Source: Flammeovirgaceae bacterium
Lineage (GTDB): Bacteria > Bacteroidota > Bacteroidia > Cytophagales > Cyclobacteriaceae
DNA: 64,000 bases
NCBI GenBank assembly: GCA_027487845.1
Contig: JAIYCV010000027.1
Location: 43,753 to 107,752, forward strand
Reading direction: 5' to 3'
Shown: positions 9,941 through 18,832 of the stretch, piece by piece
How the letters are laid out: each line of letters begins with the position of its first letter
How positions within the stretch are numbered: the stretch's first letter is position 1
The notes under the pieces: generated by a model
Databases searched by the model: none
What the model saw: only the letters and a program-made list of their open reading frames with translations
What the model was told of the DNA's origin: nothing
Program-made: the position numbers and the translations under genes

Positions 9941-9995
9941 ATCGTTGTTAGTTGCTCGTTATTCGATCAACAAACAACGACTAACAAACAACGAT
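9941..9995. repeat. Imperfect inverted repeat of TCGTTGTT words between nuoD and nuoE
   Basis: ATCGTTGTT at 9941-9949 pairs perfectly with AACAACGAT at 9987-9995, and further AACAACGA words lie between them. The same word family reappears in the gene-free region 55960-56170. It fills the largest gap in the first half of the nuo operon and could fold as RNA, but it has no T-run and is not a terminator. Confidence 0.6.
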
Positions 9996-10000
9996 AAAGT

Positions 10001-10528
10001 ATGATAGAATTTTCAAAAGAAGCGATGGAGTTAGCACAACGGATTATCAAGCGATATCCGGAAGGCAAGCATAAGTCTGCTCTACTTCCAATACTGCATC
10101 TAGCGCAATCTGAATTTGGAGGTTGGTTAAGCCCAGAGACAATGGATTACGTAGCGGGTATTCTAAACATAAAGCCAATCGAAGTGTATGAAGTAGCATC
10201 TTTCTACTCCATGTATAATTTAAAACCCGTAGGCAAGTGCTTATTAGAAGTCTGTAGAACAGGCCCTTGTTTGTTGAGGGGCGCGGATGATGTTGTCTCC
10301 TATATTGGAAATAAATTAAACATCAAACCGGGGGAAACCAGTGCCGATGGCATGTTTACATTGAAGACTGTTGAATGCTTGGGTGCTTGTGGTTACGCAC
10401 CAATGTTGCAATGCGGTGCTGATTTCTATGAGAATTTGACAGAAGAAAAATTAGACTTATTAATAGAAAAGTTAGGAGCGCAACCTGAAAGAAGTACATA
10501 CTTGAAATCTTTTGGTGTAAATGTTTAA
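10001..10528 (+). CDS. nuoE: NADH-quinone oxidoreductase subunit E
   Basis: This 175-residue 24-kDa-type subunit has a thioredoxin-like fold and binds [2Fe-2S] cluster N1a. The four cysteine ligands sit in EVCRTGPC and VECLGACGY. The N-terminal helical part with KHKSALLPILHLAQ is normal. With NuoF and NuoG it forms the NADH-oxidising tip of complex I. It is followed after 30 bp by nuoF. Confidence 0.96.
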   Translation: MIEFSKEAMELAQRIIKRYPEGKHKSALLPILHLAQSEFGGWLSPETMDYVAGILNIKPIEVYEVASFYSMYNLKPVGKCLLEVCRTGPCLLRGADDVVSYIGNKLNIKPGETSADGMFTLKTVECLGACGYAPMLQCGADFYENLTEEKLDLLIEKLGAQPERSTYLKSFGVNV

Positions 10529-10558
10529 TTTTAAATCTGAAATTTGTAATAATTAACG

Positions 10559-11920
10559 ATGGGGCGTCAACTACTTTTAGAGCACATTGCTGAGCCAGGA
10601 ATAGAAACCTTTGCGGTTTACCGAAAAAAAGGTGGATATGCTTCTGTAGAAAAAGCATTGAAGACGATGACTCCTGATCAAGTTACTGAAGAAGTAAAAA
10701 TTTCAGGGTTAAGAGGCAGAGGTGGTGCTGGATTTCCGGCTGGAATGAAATGGAGCTTCTTAGATCGTAAGTCGGAAAAGCCAAGATACTTAGTGTGCAA
10801 TGCTGACGAAAGTGAGCCGGGCACTTTTAAAGACCGATACCTAATGGAGAAGATCCCTCATCTATTGATAGAGGGAATGATCACTGGAAGTTATGCGTTG
10901 GGAGCCAAGACCTCTTACATCTACATTCGTGGAGAGTACATGTACATCGTTGGGATTCTGGAGAAAGCTATTGATGAAGCTTACGCGAACGGTTTTTTGG
11001 GCAAAAATATTTTAGGTACGGATTACAGTTTGGATTTGTACGTACATCCGGGCGCTGGTGCATATATCTGCGGTGAGGAAACTGCCCTATTGGAATCATT
11101 AGAAGGCAAAAGGGGCAACCCTAGGCTAAAACCACCATTCCCAGCTGTTTCTGGTTTGTATGCCAGTCCTACAGTGGTCAATAATGTAGAAACTATTGCA
11201 GCTGTCGTTCCAATTATTAACAATGGTGGAGCAGAATACGCCAAGATTGGTATTGGAAAAAGCACTGGAACTAAGTTGATATCCGCCAGTGGGCATATCA
11301 AAAAGCCAGGTGTTTATGAAATTGAATTGGGCGTTCCTGTAGAAGAGTTTATTTATTCTGATCAATATTGTGGAGGAATGCTAACCAACAGGCCACTCAA
11401 AGCCGTTGTAGCAGGCGGTTCCTCTGTGCCTATTCTTCCTGCCGATCTTATCTTAAAGACGGCTAAAGGTGAAAAACGACTGATGACCTATGAATCGTTG
11501 TCAGATGGCGGATTCGTTTCTGGTTCAATGCTTGGTTCAGGTGGGTTTATTGTAATGGATGATACTACTTGCATCGTGCGTAATCTTTGGAGCTTCGCTC
11601 GTTTTTACCATCATGAATCATGCGGTCAATGCAGTCCTTGCAGGGAAGGTACGGGTTGGATGGAAAAGGTTTTGCATCGAATAGAACATGGCCACGGTCA
11701 CATGGGTGATATTGATTTATTGGTAGATGTGGCCAAGAAAATTGAAGGCAATACGATTTGCCCACTGGGCGATGCTGCTGCCTGGCCTGTGGCAAGTGCT
11801 ATTAGACATTTCAGGGAAGAGTTTGAATATCACGTGAAGTATCCTGAAAAAATAAAGAACCCGAAGCACTTTGCGATTGAACCTTTTTTGTCGGAGAAGA
11901 AGTTAGAATTGGTAAATTGA
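10559..11920 (+). CDS. nuoF: NADH-quinone oxidoreductase subunit F
   Basis: This 453-residue 51-kDa-type subunit binds FMN and NADH and carries cluster N3. The glycine-rich FMN/NADH motif GLRGRGGAGFPAG lies near residues 50-62. The dinucleotide stretch GAGAYICGEETALLESLEG lies near 165. The [4Fe-4S] cysteines appear in ESCGQCSPCREGTGW (near 356) and in NTICPLGDAAAW (near 400). The C-terminal tail is about 20 residues longer than the core fold needs. A 75-bp spacer with AATCTTGAA-type words follows. Confidence 0.97.
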   Translation: MGRQLLLEHIAEPGIETFAVYRKKGGYASVEKALKTMTPDQVTEEVKISGLRGRGGAGFPAGMKWSFLDRKSEKPRYLVCNADESEPGTFKDRYLMEKIPHLLIEGMITGSYALGAKTSYIYIRGEYMYIVGILEKAIDEAYANGFLGKNILGTDYSLDLYVHPGAGAYICGEETALLESLEGKRGNPRLKPPFPAVSGLYASPTVVNNVETIAAVVPIINNGGAEYAKIGIGKSTGTKLISASGHIKKPGVYEIELGVPVEEFIYSDQYCGGMLTNRPLKAVVAGGSSVPILPADLILKTAKGEKRLMTYESLSDGGFVSGSMLGSGGFIVMDDTTCIVRNLWSFARFYHHESCGQCSPCREGTGWMEKVLHRIEHGHGHMGDIDLLVDVAKKIEGNTICPLGDAAAWPVASAIRHFREEFEYHVKYPEKIKNPKHFAIEPFLSEKKLELVN

Positions 11921-11995
11921 TAATTTAAAATTTTAGGTTCAACAATTGACGAAGCGAATTTTAAATCTTGAACTTGGAATCTTGAATCACATAAG
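11921..11995. repeat. Short word repeats ahead of nuoG
   Basis: The 75-bp spacer between nuoF and nuoG contains several copies of AAATCTTGAA-like words. Similar AAATCTTAAATC-like words precede xth (2290-2362) and nuoF (10529-10550). They look like degenerate microsatellite-type intergenic filler. A role in translation spacing is possible but not shown. Confidence 0.4.
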
Positions 11996-13000
11996 ATGGC
12001 AAAAGTTACAATAGATGGAGTAGAGATTGAGGTTCCCGATGGAACAACAATACTTAATGCTGCTAGGCAGATAGGTGGTGCTTCCGTTCCCCCGGCAATG
12101 TGCTATTACTCTTCTCTTAAAGGCAGTGGCGGTAAGTGTCGTGTATGTTTAGTGAAAGTAGCGCAAGGCTCTGCTAAAGATCCGCGTCCTATGCCGAAAT
12201 TGGTAGCATCTTGCTCCACCAATGTAATGGACGGAATGGTGGTTCAGAATCTAACCTCACCAGAAGTACTAGAAGCCAGAAAAGGCGTGGTTGAATTTTT
12301 GTTGATTAACCATCCATTAGACTGCCCTGTATGCGACCAAGCAGGCGAGTGCGATTTGCAAAATCTTGCTTATGAGCACGGTGCCGCGAAAACACGTTAC
12401 GAAGAAGATCGTAGAACATTTGAAAAGATTGACATAGGCGATAAGATAAAGCTCCATATGACGCGTTGCATCTTGTGCTATCGTTGCACTATGGTAGCTG
12501 ATCAACTCACCGAGAAGCGCGTGCATGGTGTTATGAACAGGGGCGATGCATCCGAAATCAGCACGTACATTTCTAAAGCAGTAGATAATGATTTTTCGGG
12601 CAACATGATAGATGTTTGTCCGGTGGGTGCTCTCACCGATAAGACATTCCGTTTTAAAAGCCGCGTGTGGTTTACTAAACCGTTAGATGCCCATCGCAAT
12701 TGCACAAAGTGTTCTGGCAAAGTTGTACTTTGGATGAAGGACGATGAAGTGCTTAGAGTTTCTGCTAGAAAAGATCAGTATGGTGAGGTAAAAGAATTTA
12801 TCTGCAACGAATGCAGATATGACCATAAGACATTGGCTGATTGGACTGTTGAAGGCCCTCGCCACATCGATCGTAGTTCAGTAATTGCGCAAAATCATTA
12901 TGAAAAAATCGACCTTTCTACCCTAAAGAAGGAGATCGATCGGCAAATTGAATTCCAAAAAGGTAAACCCGTACCCGCACCAAAAACCTTAGCGCAATGA
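11996..13000 (+). CDS. nuoG: Short NADH-quinone oxidoreductase subunit G
   Basis: This protein has only 334 residues, while NuoG is usually 600-900. Its N-terminal ferredoxin domain binds a [2Fe-2S] cluster (cysteines in PPAMCYYSS, GGKCRVC and ASCSTN). Next come the HxxxCxxC motif (HPLDCPVCDQAGECDLQ) and the CILCYRC...C site for [4Fe-4S] clusters. A small cysteine domain (NCTKC near 240 and ICNEC near 265) matches the start of the molybdopterin-oxidoreductase Fe4S4 domain. The large molybdopterin-like domain is missing. Electron transfer through N1b, N4 and N5 should still work. The truncation is clean and the stop overlaps nuoH by 4 bp, so it looks like a natural minimal form. Confidence 0.93.
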   Translation: MAKVTIDGVEIEVPDGTTILNAARQIGGASVPPAMCYYSSLKGSGGKCRVCLVKVAQGSAKDPRPMPKLVASCSTNVMDGMVVQNLTSPEVLEARKGVVEFLLINHPLDCPVCDQAGECDLQNLAYEHGAAKTRYEEDRRTFEKIDIGDKIKLHMTRCILCYRCTMVADQLTEKRVHGVMNRGDASEISTYISKAVDNDFSGNMIDVCPVGALTDKTFRFKSRVWFTKPLDAHRNCTKCSGKVVLWMKDDEVLRVSARKDQYGEVKEFICNECRYDHKTLADWTVEGPRHIDRSSVIAQNHYEKIDLSTLKKEIDRQIEFQKGKPVPAPKTLAQ

Positions 13001-14040
13001 TGTCTATTTTCATATTCAAGGTTATTTTGGTAGTAGCTGTTTTTGCTATTTCTCTTTTTATGGCTGCTTATTCGACCTATGCCGAAAGAAAGGTAGCTGC
13101 CTTTATGCAAGATCGAATCGGGCCAGATCGCGCGGGTCCATTTGGGTTGTTGCAGCCTCTCGCGGACGGGCTGAAGCTATTCATGAAGGAGGAAATTATC
13201 CCGACAATATCCAATAAATTCCTTTTTGTTTTGGGGCCTTGTTTGTTTATGATCACGGCTTTAATGACTGGGGCAGTCATTCCGTGGGGCGATACCCTTA
13301 CTTTCGGAGGTGTATCCTATGCGCTTCAAATTACCGATATCAATATCGGCATTTTATATGTTTTTGGAGTAGTATCCATTGGCGTGTATGGAATCATGAT
13401 TGGTGGATGGGCTTCTAATAACAAGTTCTCTCTACTTGGCGCTATTCGCGCATCTGCGCAAATGATAAGTTATGAAATAGCGATGGGTTTCTCCATCATT
13501 GCTTTGGTGATGATGACAGGTACGTTGAGTTTAAAAGAGATAAGTGTTTTTCAGGGTGGGGGTGTAGATGGCCACTGGAACTTTTGGAACGTGGTTTATC
13601 AACCTTTTAGTTTCTTGATTTTTATAATCTGTGCTTTCGCAGAATGTAACCGTGCCCCATTCGATTTGCCAGAATGTGAGACTGAGTTAGTAGGTGGTTA
13701 TCATACAGAGTTTAGCAGTATGAAATTGGGTTTGTATCTTTTTGCCGAGTACATCAACATGTTTATTTCATCCGCCATCATTTCAACCTTATTTTTTGGG
13801 GGATATAACTTTCCGTTTATGCATGACCTCGGCTTAGATGCAAACATGATTACAATCTTGGGGACGGTTGCCTTATTCACAAAGATCGTTTTTTTTATCT
13901 TCTTTTTCATGTGGATTCGTTGGACGATCCCGCGTTTTCGCTATGATCAATTGATGAATTTGGGATGGAAAGGGTTGTTGCCGCTATCCATATTAAACTT
14001 AGTAATAACAGGTGCGGTCATATTGTATTTCAACAAATAG
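12997..14040 (+). CDS. nuoH: NADH-quinone oxidoreductase subunit H
   Basis: This 347-residue membrane subunit with about eight transmembrane helices connects the peripheral arm to the membrane arm and forms the quinone channel. The conserved loops are present: YAERKVAAFMQDRIGPDRAG near residue 28, EIAMGFSII, and the acidic loop RAPFDLPECETELVGGYHTE near 220. It starts with ATGATG overlapping the nuoG stop. The length is normal. Confidence 0.97.
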   Translation: MMSIFIFKVILVVAVFAISLFMAAYSTYAERKVAAFMQDRIGPDRAGPFGLLQPLADGLKLFMKEEIIPTISNKFLFVLGPCLFMITALMTGAVIPWGDTLTFGGVSYALQITDINIGILYVFGVVSIGVYGIMIGGWASNNKFSLLGAIRASAQMISYEIAMGFSIIALVMMTGTLSLKEISVFQGGGVDGHWNFWNVVYQPFSFLIFIICAFAECNRAPFDLPECETELVGGYHTEFSSMKLGLYLFAEYINMFISSAIISTLFFGGYNFPFMHDLGLDANMITILGTVALFTKIVFFIFFFMWIRWTIPRFRYDQLMNLGWKGLLPLSILNLVITGAVILYFNK

Positions 14041-14052
14041 GAAACTAAAAAT

Positions 14053-14622
14053 ATGCAAGCGTTAACCCAGCGTTCAAAAATCGTATCAAACAAGAAGATG
14101 ACTTTTCTTGAGCGCATCTATTTACCAGCAATTTTGGGTGGAGTGGTAATTACCATTAAACACATGTTTCAGCGCAGTGCCACTGTTCGCTATCCCGAAA
14201 AGGAAAGAGAATTCAGCGAAATCTACCGTGGCCAGCACGTGCTGAAAAGAGATGATAATGGTGCTGAACGCTGCACCGCATGTGGGTTATGCGCTGTATC
14301 GTGTCCTGCTGAAGCTATTACAATGGTTGCTGAAGAACGAAAGAAGGGGGAAGAGAAACTGTATCGCGAGGAAAAATATGCGGCTACTTATGAGATCAAC
14401 ATGCTCCGTTGTATCTTCTGTGGGTTGTGCGAGGAGGCTTGCCCTAAGGAAGCCATATTTTTGACAGACCGGATTGTAGTAACCGATTATGGAAGAGATA
14501 GCTTCATTTACGGCAAAGACAAGTTGGTTGAACCAATAGATCAACGTGTAGATGTATCTAAAAGACAGACTAAAGAGGTGTTGGAATTCAAAAAGCAAAA
14601 ACAACTTACTCATAATAAATAA
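14053..14622 (+). CDS. nuoI: NADH-quinone oxidoreductase subunit I
   Basis: This 189-residue ferredoxin-like subunit binds clusters N6a and N6b, which link NuoG to NuoB. The two [4Fe-4S] motifs are CTACGLCAVSCP (near residue 76) and CIFCGLCEEACP (near 118). The N-terminal segment before the motifs contains the amphipathic helix that contacts the membrane. The charged lysine-rich C-terminus extends past the core. The nuoJ start follows after 8 bp. Confidence 0.97.
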   Translation: MQALTQRSKIVSNKKMTFLERIYLPAILGGVVITIKHMFQRSATVRYPEKEREFSEIYRGQHVLKRDDNGAERCTACGLCAVSCPAEAITMVAEERKKGEEKLYREEKYAATYEINMLRCIFCGLCEEACPKEAIFLTDRIVVTDYGRDSFIYGKDKLVEPIDQRVDVSKRQTKEVLEFKKQKQLTHNK

Positions 14623-14630
14623 TTTGAACG

Positions 14631-15134
14631 GTGACGCTTAACCTATTTTACTTTTTATCTTTCTTGGGCATACTAAGCGCGCTATTGGTGGTTTTTTCTA
14701 AGAACCCTGTCCACAGCGTGTTGTACTTAATTATTACTTTCTTTGTGATTGCCGCGCATTATGTTTTGTTAAATGCTCAATTCCTCGCCATTGTTCATGT
14801 CATTGTTTATGCAGGGGCGATTATGGTATTGTTTCTTTATGTTATTATGCTCCTGAATCTCAACCAAGAGGCAGAACCCCATAAGTCAAATTTGATACGG
14901 TTTGCTGCTACTATTAGTGCTGGTCTTTTGTTATTGGTTTTGGTTGGGACACTTAAAGGAACCGACCAAATGCTCGTTCAGTCTGCGGCACCTGTTGAGG
15001 TGGGGCTTGTAAAAAGTCTTGGTAGAGTTTTGTTTAAAGAATATATGCTGCCATTTGAGATTTCATCGATATTACTTTTGGCAGCGATGGTAGGGGCAGT
15101 GATGCTTGGTAAACCAGAAAATATAAAAAAGTAA
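14631..15134 (+). CDS. nuoJ: NADH-quinone oxidoreductase subunit J
   Basis: This 167-residue membrane subunit has five predicted helices. The family segment SKNPVHSVLYLIITF and the helix IVHVIVYAGAIMVLFLYVIMLLNL (the pi-bulge helix in structures) identify it. The start is a GTG at 14631, eight bases after nuoI. No ATG is available in the right position, so the GTG is favoured. The stop is directly followed by the nuoK ATG. Confidence 0.94.
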   Translation: MTLNLFYFLSFLGILSALLVVFSKNPVHSVLYLIITFFVIAAHYVLLNAQFLAIVHVIVYAGAIMVLFLYVIMLLNLNQEAEPHKSNLIRFAATISAGLLLLVLVGTLKGTDQMLVQSAAPVEVGLVKSLGRVLFKEYMLPFEISSILLLAAMVGAVMLGKPENIKK

Positions 15135-15452
15135 ATGAAGACAGCTCAAGGAATACCATTAGATTATTACATCTGGCTGAGCGCTGCGCTATTCGCCATT
15201 GGTGTATTAGGCGTATTATACAGGAGAAATGCGATTATCATTTTTATGTGTATTGAGCTAATGCTGAATGCGGTGAATTTGTTGCTGGTGGCCTTCTCCA
15301 ATTATTACAGCGATGCATCTGGGCAAGTTTTTGTGTTTTTTATTATGGCGGTTGCCGCGGCAGAGGTTGCTGTGGGACTTGCGATTTTAATTATGATGTA
15401 TAGAAACACCAAGACCACTGATATTAACATTCTCAACAAATTAAAATGGTAA
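15135..15452 (+). CDS. nuoK: NADH-quinone oxidoreductase subunit K
   Basis: This 105-residue subunit has three transmembrane helices. The buried glutamates needed for proton transfer are visible in [17 protein letters not shown] and [11 protein letters not shown]. It starts immediately at the nuoJ stop and overlaps nuoL by 7 bp. Confidence 0.96.
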   Translation: MKTAQGIPLDYYIWLSAALFAIGVLGVLYRRNAIIIFMCIELMLNAVNLLLVAFSNYYSDASGQVFVFFIMAVAAAEVAVGLAILIMMYRNTKTTDINILNKLKW

Positions 15453-17359
15453 GCACAGATTTGCTGATAAGTTTAGTTCCTTTCTTTCCATTACTGGGAT
15501 TCATCATTATTGGTTTAACAGTAAATAAAATACCGAAGACGTTAGCTTCTTATATCGCTTGTGGAGCCGTTTTGTTTTCATTCATCGTTTCAGTAATTCT
15601 TTTCGTCCAATTGTCGGGTGCAGATGAAAATCAACGCTCTCTTACTGTTTCGCTCTTTAATTGGATTAGTGTAGGCGAATTTACCGCATCGATTAGTTTT
15701 TTGGTTGATCCATTATCATCGCTAATGCTATTAGTCATAACAGGGGTTGGCTTTTTAATACATGTTTATTCGATCGGTTACATGCATGATGATCCAGCGG
15801 TAAACCGATTCTTTAGCTACCTAAATCTGTTTGTTTTCTTCATGCTTTTGCTAGTGATGGGTTCCAATTACTTACTCATGTTTGTTGGATGGGAAGGGGT
15901 CGGTCTGTGCTCTTATCTGTTGATTGGATTTTGGTTTAAAAACAAAGATTATACGGATGCCGCCAATAAAGCGTTTATCATGAATCGCATTGGTGATTTA
16001 GGATTAATCATTGGCGTTGTGTTAATTTTTATAACGTATGGAAGTATTGAATATGCTTCGGTCTTCAGTCAAGTGGGAGAAGGTTCAGCTACTCTTACCT
16101 TGATTACCATATTACTTTTTGTCGGTGCAATGGGAAAGAGTGCTCAAATCCCCTTATATACTTGGTTGCCTGATGCGATGGCCGGACCAACACCAGTATC
16201 AGCATTGATTCACGCGGCTACGATGGTTACTGCTGGAATTTATATGATCGCCAGAAATAACTTACTTTATACGCTCTCTCCAATTGCATTAAATCTAGTT
16301 TTAGTGGTTGGTTTGTTTACAGCTCTGCTTGCAGCCGTTATTGCGTTGACCCAAAATGATATTAAGAAGGTACTTGCCTATTCCACCGTAAGTCAATTAG
16401 GACTTATGTTTGTTGCTTTAGGGGTTGGCGCCTATTCCAGCGGTATCTTCCACATGGCAACCCATGCTTTTTTTAAAGCACTTTTGTTCTTGGGCGCAGG
16501 TAGCGTAATTCATGGACTTCATGGTGAACAAGACATTCGTAAAATGGGAGGTTTGAAGAAGTATTTGCCTACCACCTTTGTTACTTTTTTAATTGGTGTT
16601 CTGGCGATTTCTGGGATACCTCCTTTTGCGGGATTCTTTTCCAAAGATGAGATTTTAGCGAAAGCATTTGAAGCGAATCCTATCGTTTGGGCGCTTGCGT
16701 TAACGACTTCCTTGTTGACCGCCTTTTATATGTTTCGACTTTTATTCTTAACCTTTTATGGTAAAACAAGAGCTTCAGATCATGCGATTGCACACATTCA
16801 TGAATCTCCGAAGTCAATAACTATTCCACTTACCCTGTTGGCTATCTTATCAGTGGTTGGTGGATTTATGGGAGTACCCGAAGCTCTTTTTGGATCAAAT
16901 AAATTAGAACATTTTTTAAACCCTGTATTTGAGAACTCGCTAGCTCTTATGAATCACACTCATTTAGCTCATAGCACCGAATATATGTTAATGGGTTTAG
17001 TGGTTGGGTTAACACTAGTAGTGATATTTGCCGCCTATCGTTCTTATGTGAAGAATGGGGCTGTGCCTACCTTCGATGTGGATTCCACATCCAGCGTCCA
17101 CAAATTAAGTTACAACAAGTTTTATGTTGATGAATTGTATGATTCGATCATTGTAAAACCGCTTTTTGCGTTATCCAATCTCTTAGAAAAAATCATCGAG
17201 AAATCGGGCATAGACCGAGTAGTTAATGGAATCGGGGCAACTGTGGATGGAGGCAGTAGATTGGCACGTTTGCTTCAAAATGGTAATATTGGATTTTATA
17301 TTTTCGCGATGGTGATAGGTATTATTTTAATATTGGCAGCCAGCGGTTTCACGAAGTAA
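15446..17359 (+). CDS. nuoL: NADH-quinone oxidoreductase subunit L (antiporter-like)
   Basis: This 637-residue distal antiporter-like subunit has about 16 helices, including the long C-terminal lateral helix region. The proton-channel landmarks are [18 protein letters not shown] (key Glu), the lysine region [21 protein letters not shown], and [12 protein letters not shown]. Residues 440-560 form the linker to the lateral helix. It begins inside nuoK and is followed after 3 bp by nuoM. Confidence 0.97.
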   Translation: MVSTDLLISLVPFFPLLGFIIIGLTVNKIPKTLASYIACGAVLFSFIVSVILFVQLSGADENQRSLTVSLFNWISVGEFTASISFLVDPLSSLMLLVITGVGFLIHVYSIGYMHDDPAVNRFFSYLNLFVFFMLLLVMGSNYLLMFVGWEGVGLCSYLLIGFWFKNKDYTDAANKAFIMNRIGDLGLIIGVVLIFITYGSIEYASVFSQVGEGSATLTLITILLFVGAMGKSAQIPLYTWLPDAMAGPTPVSALIHAATMVTAGIYMIARNNLLYTLSPIALNLVLVVGLFTALLAAVIALTQNDIKKVLAYSTVSQLGLMFVALGVGAYSSGIFHMATHAFFKALLFLGAGSVIHGLHGEQDIRKMGGLKKYLPTTFVTFLIGVLAISGIPPFAGFFSKDEILAKAFEANPIVWALALTTSLLTAFYMFRLLFLTFYGKTRASDHAIAHIHESPKSITIPLTLLAILSVVGGFMGVPEALFGSNKLEHFLNPVFENSLALMNHTHLAHSTEYMLMGLVVGLTLVVIFAAYRSYVKNGAVPTFDVDSTSSVHKLSYNKFYVDELYDSIIVKPLFALSNLLEKIIEKSGIDRVVNGIGATVDGGSRLARLLQNGNIGFYIFAMVIGIILILAASGFTK

Positions 17360-17362
17360 TTT

Positions 17363-18829
17363 ATGTTGACACTATTCATCATTTTCTGGCCATTCTTCGC
17401 AGCGCTCTTGCTGTTTTTGTTTAGACCCCAAAATGCGAAAGGGTTTGCTTTTTTGGCTTCGCTACTAGAGTTGGCGGCATCTTTTGCTGTTGCCTATTTA
17501 TTTGATCCATCTAATTCGTCCAGTTTTGATGTTAACGTTCCCTGGATTGACAAACTCGGTGTCAGCTTTTCAGTAGGACTTGACGGAATCTCCCTGCTTT
17601 TGGTTCTCTTGACTACCGTTCTTGTACCTTTTATTATCTACGCTGGCACCAACGAAAATAAGTCGCACACATTTTATGGACTCATTCTATTAATGCAAAT
17701 GGCCTTGGTGGGTGTTTTTATGGCGCGCGATGGTTTCTTGTTTTATACCTTTTGGGAATTGGCGTTGATCCCGATCTATTTCATTTGTTTACTGTGGGGT
17801 GGCGAAAACAGAGCAAAAGTTACTTTTAAATTCTTTGTCTATACGCTAGCGGGTAGTTTGTTTATGCTAGTTGGCCTAATCTATTTGTATTATCAAACAG
17901 AAGGAACTCATTCTTTCGACATACAAAAATTGTATAAAGCAGGTCAATCGTTAAGCCTAGTTGAACAGTCTTACTTGTTTTGGGCATTCTTCCTAGCATT
18001 TGCTATTAAGATGCCAGTATTTCCTTTTCACACTTGGCAACCCGATACTTACACCACTGCTCCTTTTCAAGGGACTATGTTGCTTTCAGCCATCATGCTG
18101 AAGATGGGTATTTATGGATTAATCAGATGGCTGCTTCCAATGGTTCCGCTGGGTGTAGCTGAATGGGGTTATACTGCAATTGTTCTTTCAGTAATAGGAA
18201 TTTTGTATGCTTCTTTTATTGCCATTGTTCAAAAAGACATGAAACGATTGATTGCATATTCGTCCATCGCACACGTAGGACTGATTTCTGCCGGGGTTTT
18301 TACTCTTTCTAAAATTGGTATCCAAGGTGCTGTTATTCAAATGATCAGCCACGGAGTGGTTGTATTCGGCTTGTTTTACATAGTAGAGGTAATTCATTCA
18401 CGTACCAAAACAAATGTGATGTCGGATTTAGGTGGTATCCGATCAAAAGCGCCAGCCTTTGCTTCGGTATTTCTAATCATCTTGTTAGGAAGTATTGCGC
18501 TGCCCTTTACAAGTGGTTTTGTGGGGGAGTTTTTACTTATCAATTCATTGGTAAATTATAAATTGGTGATTGGCGCATTGGCAGCTGTGAGCACTATTTT
18601 AGGAGCTGTTTATATGTTAAGGGCCTTTCAACAATCCATACTCGGAGAGGAGAGTAGTAAGACTTCTACTTTTGCGGAACTCACCACTCAGGAAAAAATT
18701 GTTCTTTATCCAATAGCCATTATTGTGCTAGTTATTGGTATTTATCCTGCACCTCTATTGGCGCTTTCAGAGCCAGCGGTAGATCAGCTTTTAATGATTG
18801 TTTCAGATTACTTGGCTTCGGTAAAATAA
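17363..18829 (+). CDS. nuoM: NADH-quinone oxidoreductase subunit M (antiporter-like)
   Basis: This 488-residue antiporter-like membrane subunit has about 14 helices. Key residues lie in FWELALIPIYFICLLWGG (Glu of TM5) and AIKMPVFPFHTWQPDTYTTAP (Lys of TM7), with the QKDMKRLIAYSSIAHVGL segment further on. It follows nuoL and precedes nuoN with 3-bp gaps on each side. Confidence 0.97.
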   Translation: MLTLFIIFWPFFAALLLFLFRPQNAKGFAFLASLLELAASFAVAYLFDPSNSSSFDVNVPWIDKLGVSFSVGLDGISLLLVLLTTVLVPFIIYAGTNENKSHTFYGLILLMQMALVGVFMARDGFLFYTFWELALIPIYFICLLWGGENRAKVTFKFFVYTLAGSLFMLVGLIYLYYQTEGTHSFDIQKLYKAGQSLSLVEQSYLFWAFFLAFAIKMPVFPFHTWQPDTYTTAPFQGTMLLSAIMLKMGIYGLIRWLLPMVPLGVAEWGYTAIVLSVIGILYASFIAIVQKDMKRLIAYSSIAHVGLISAGVFTLSKIGIQGAVIQMISHGVVVFGLFYIVEVIHSRTKTNVMSDLGGIRSKAPAFASVFLIILLGSIALPFTSGFVGEFLLINSLVNYKLVIGALAAVSTILGAVYMLRAFQQSILGEESSKTSTFAELTTQEKIVLYPIAIIVLVIGIYPAPLLALSEPAVDQLLMIVSDYLASVK

Positions 18830-18832
18830 TAT

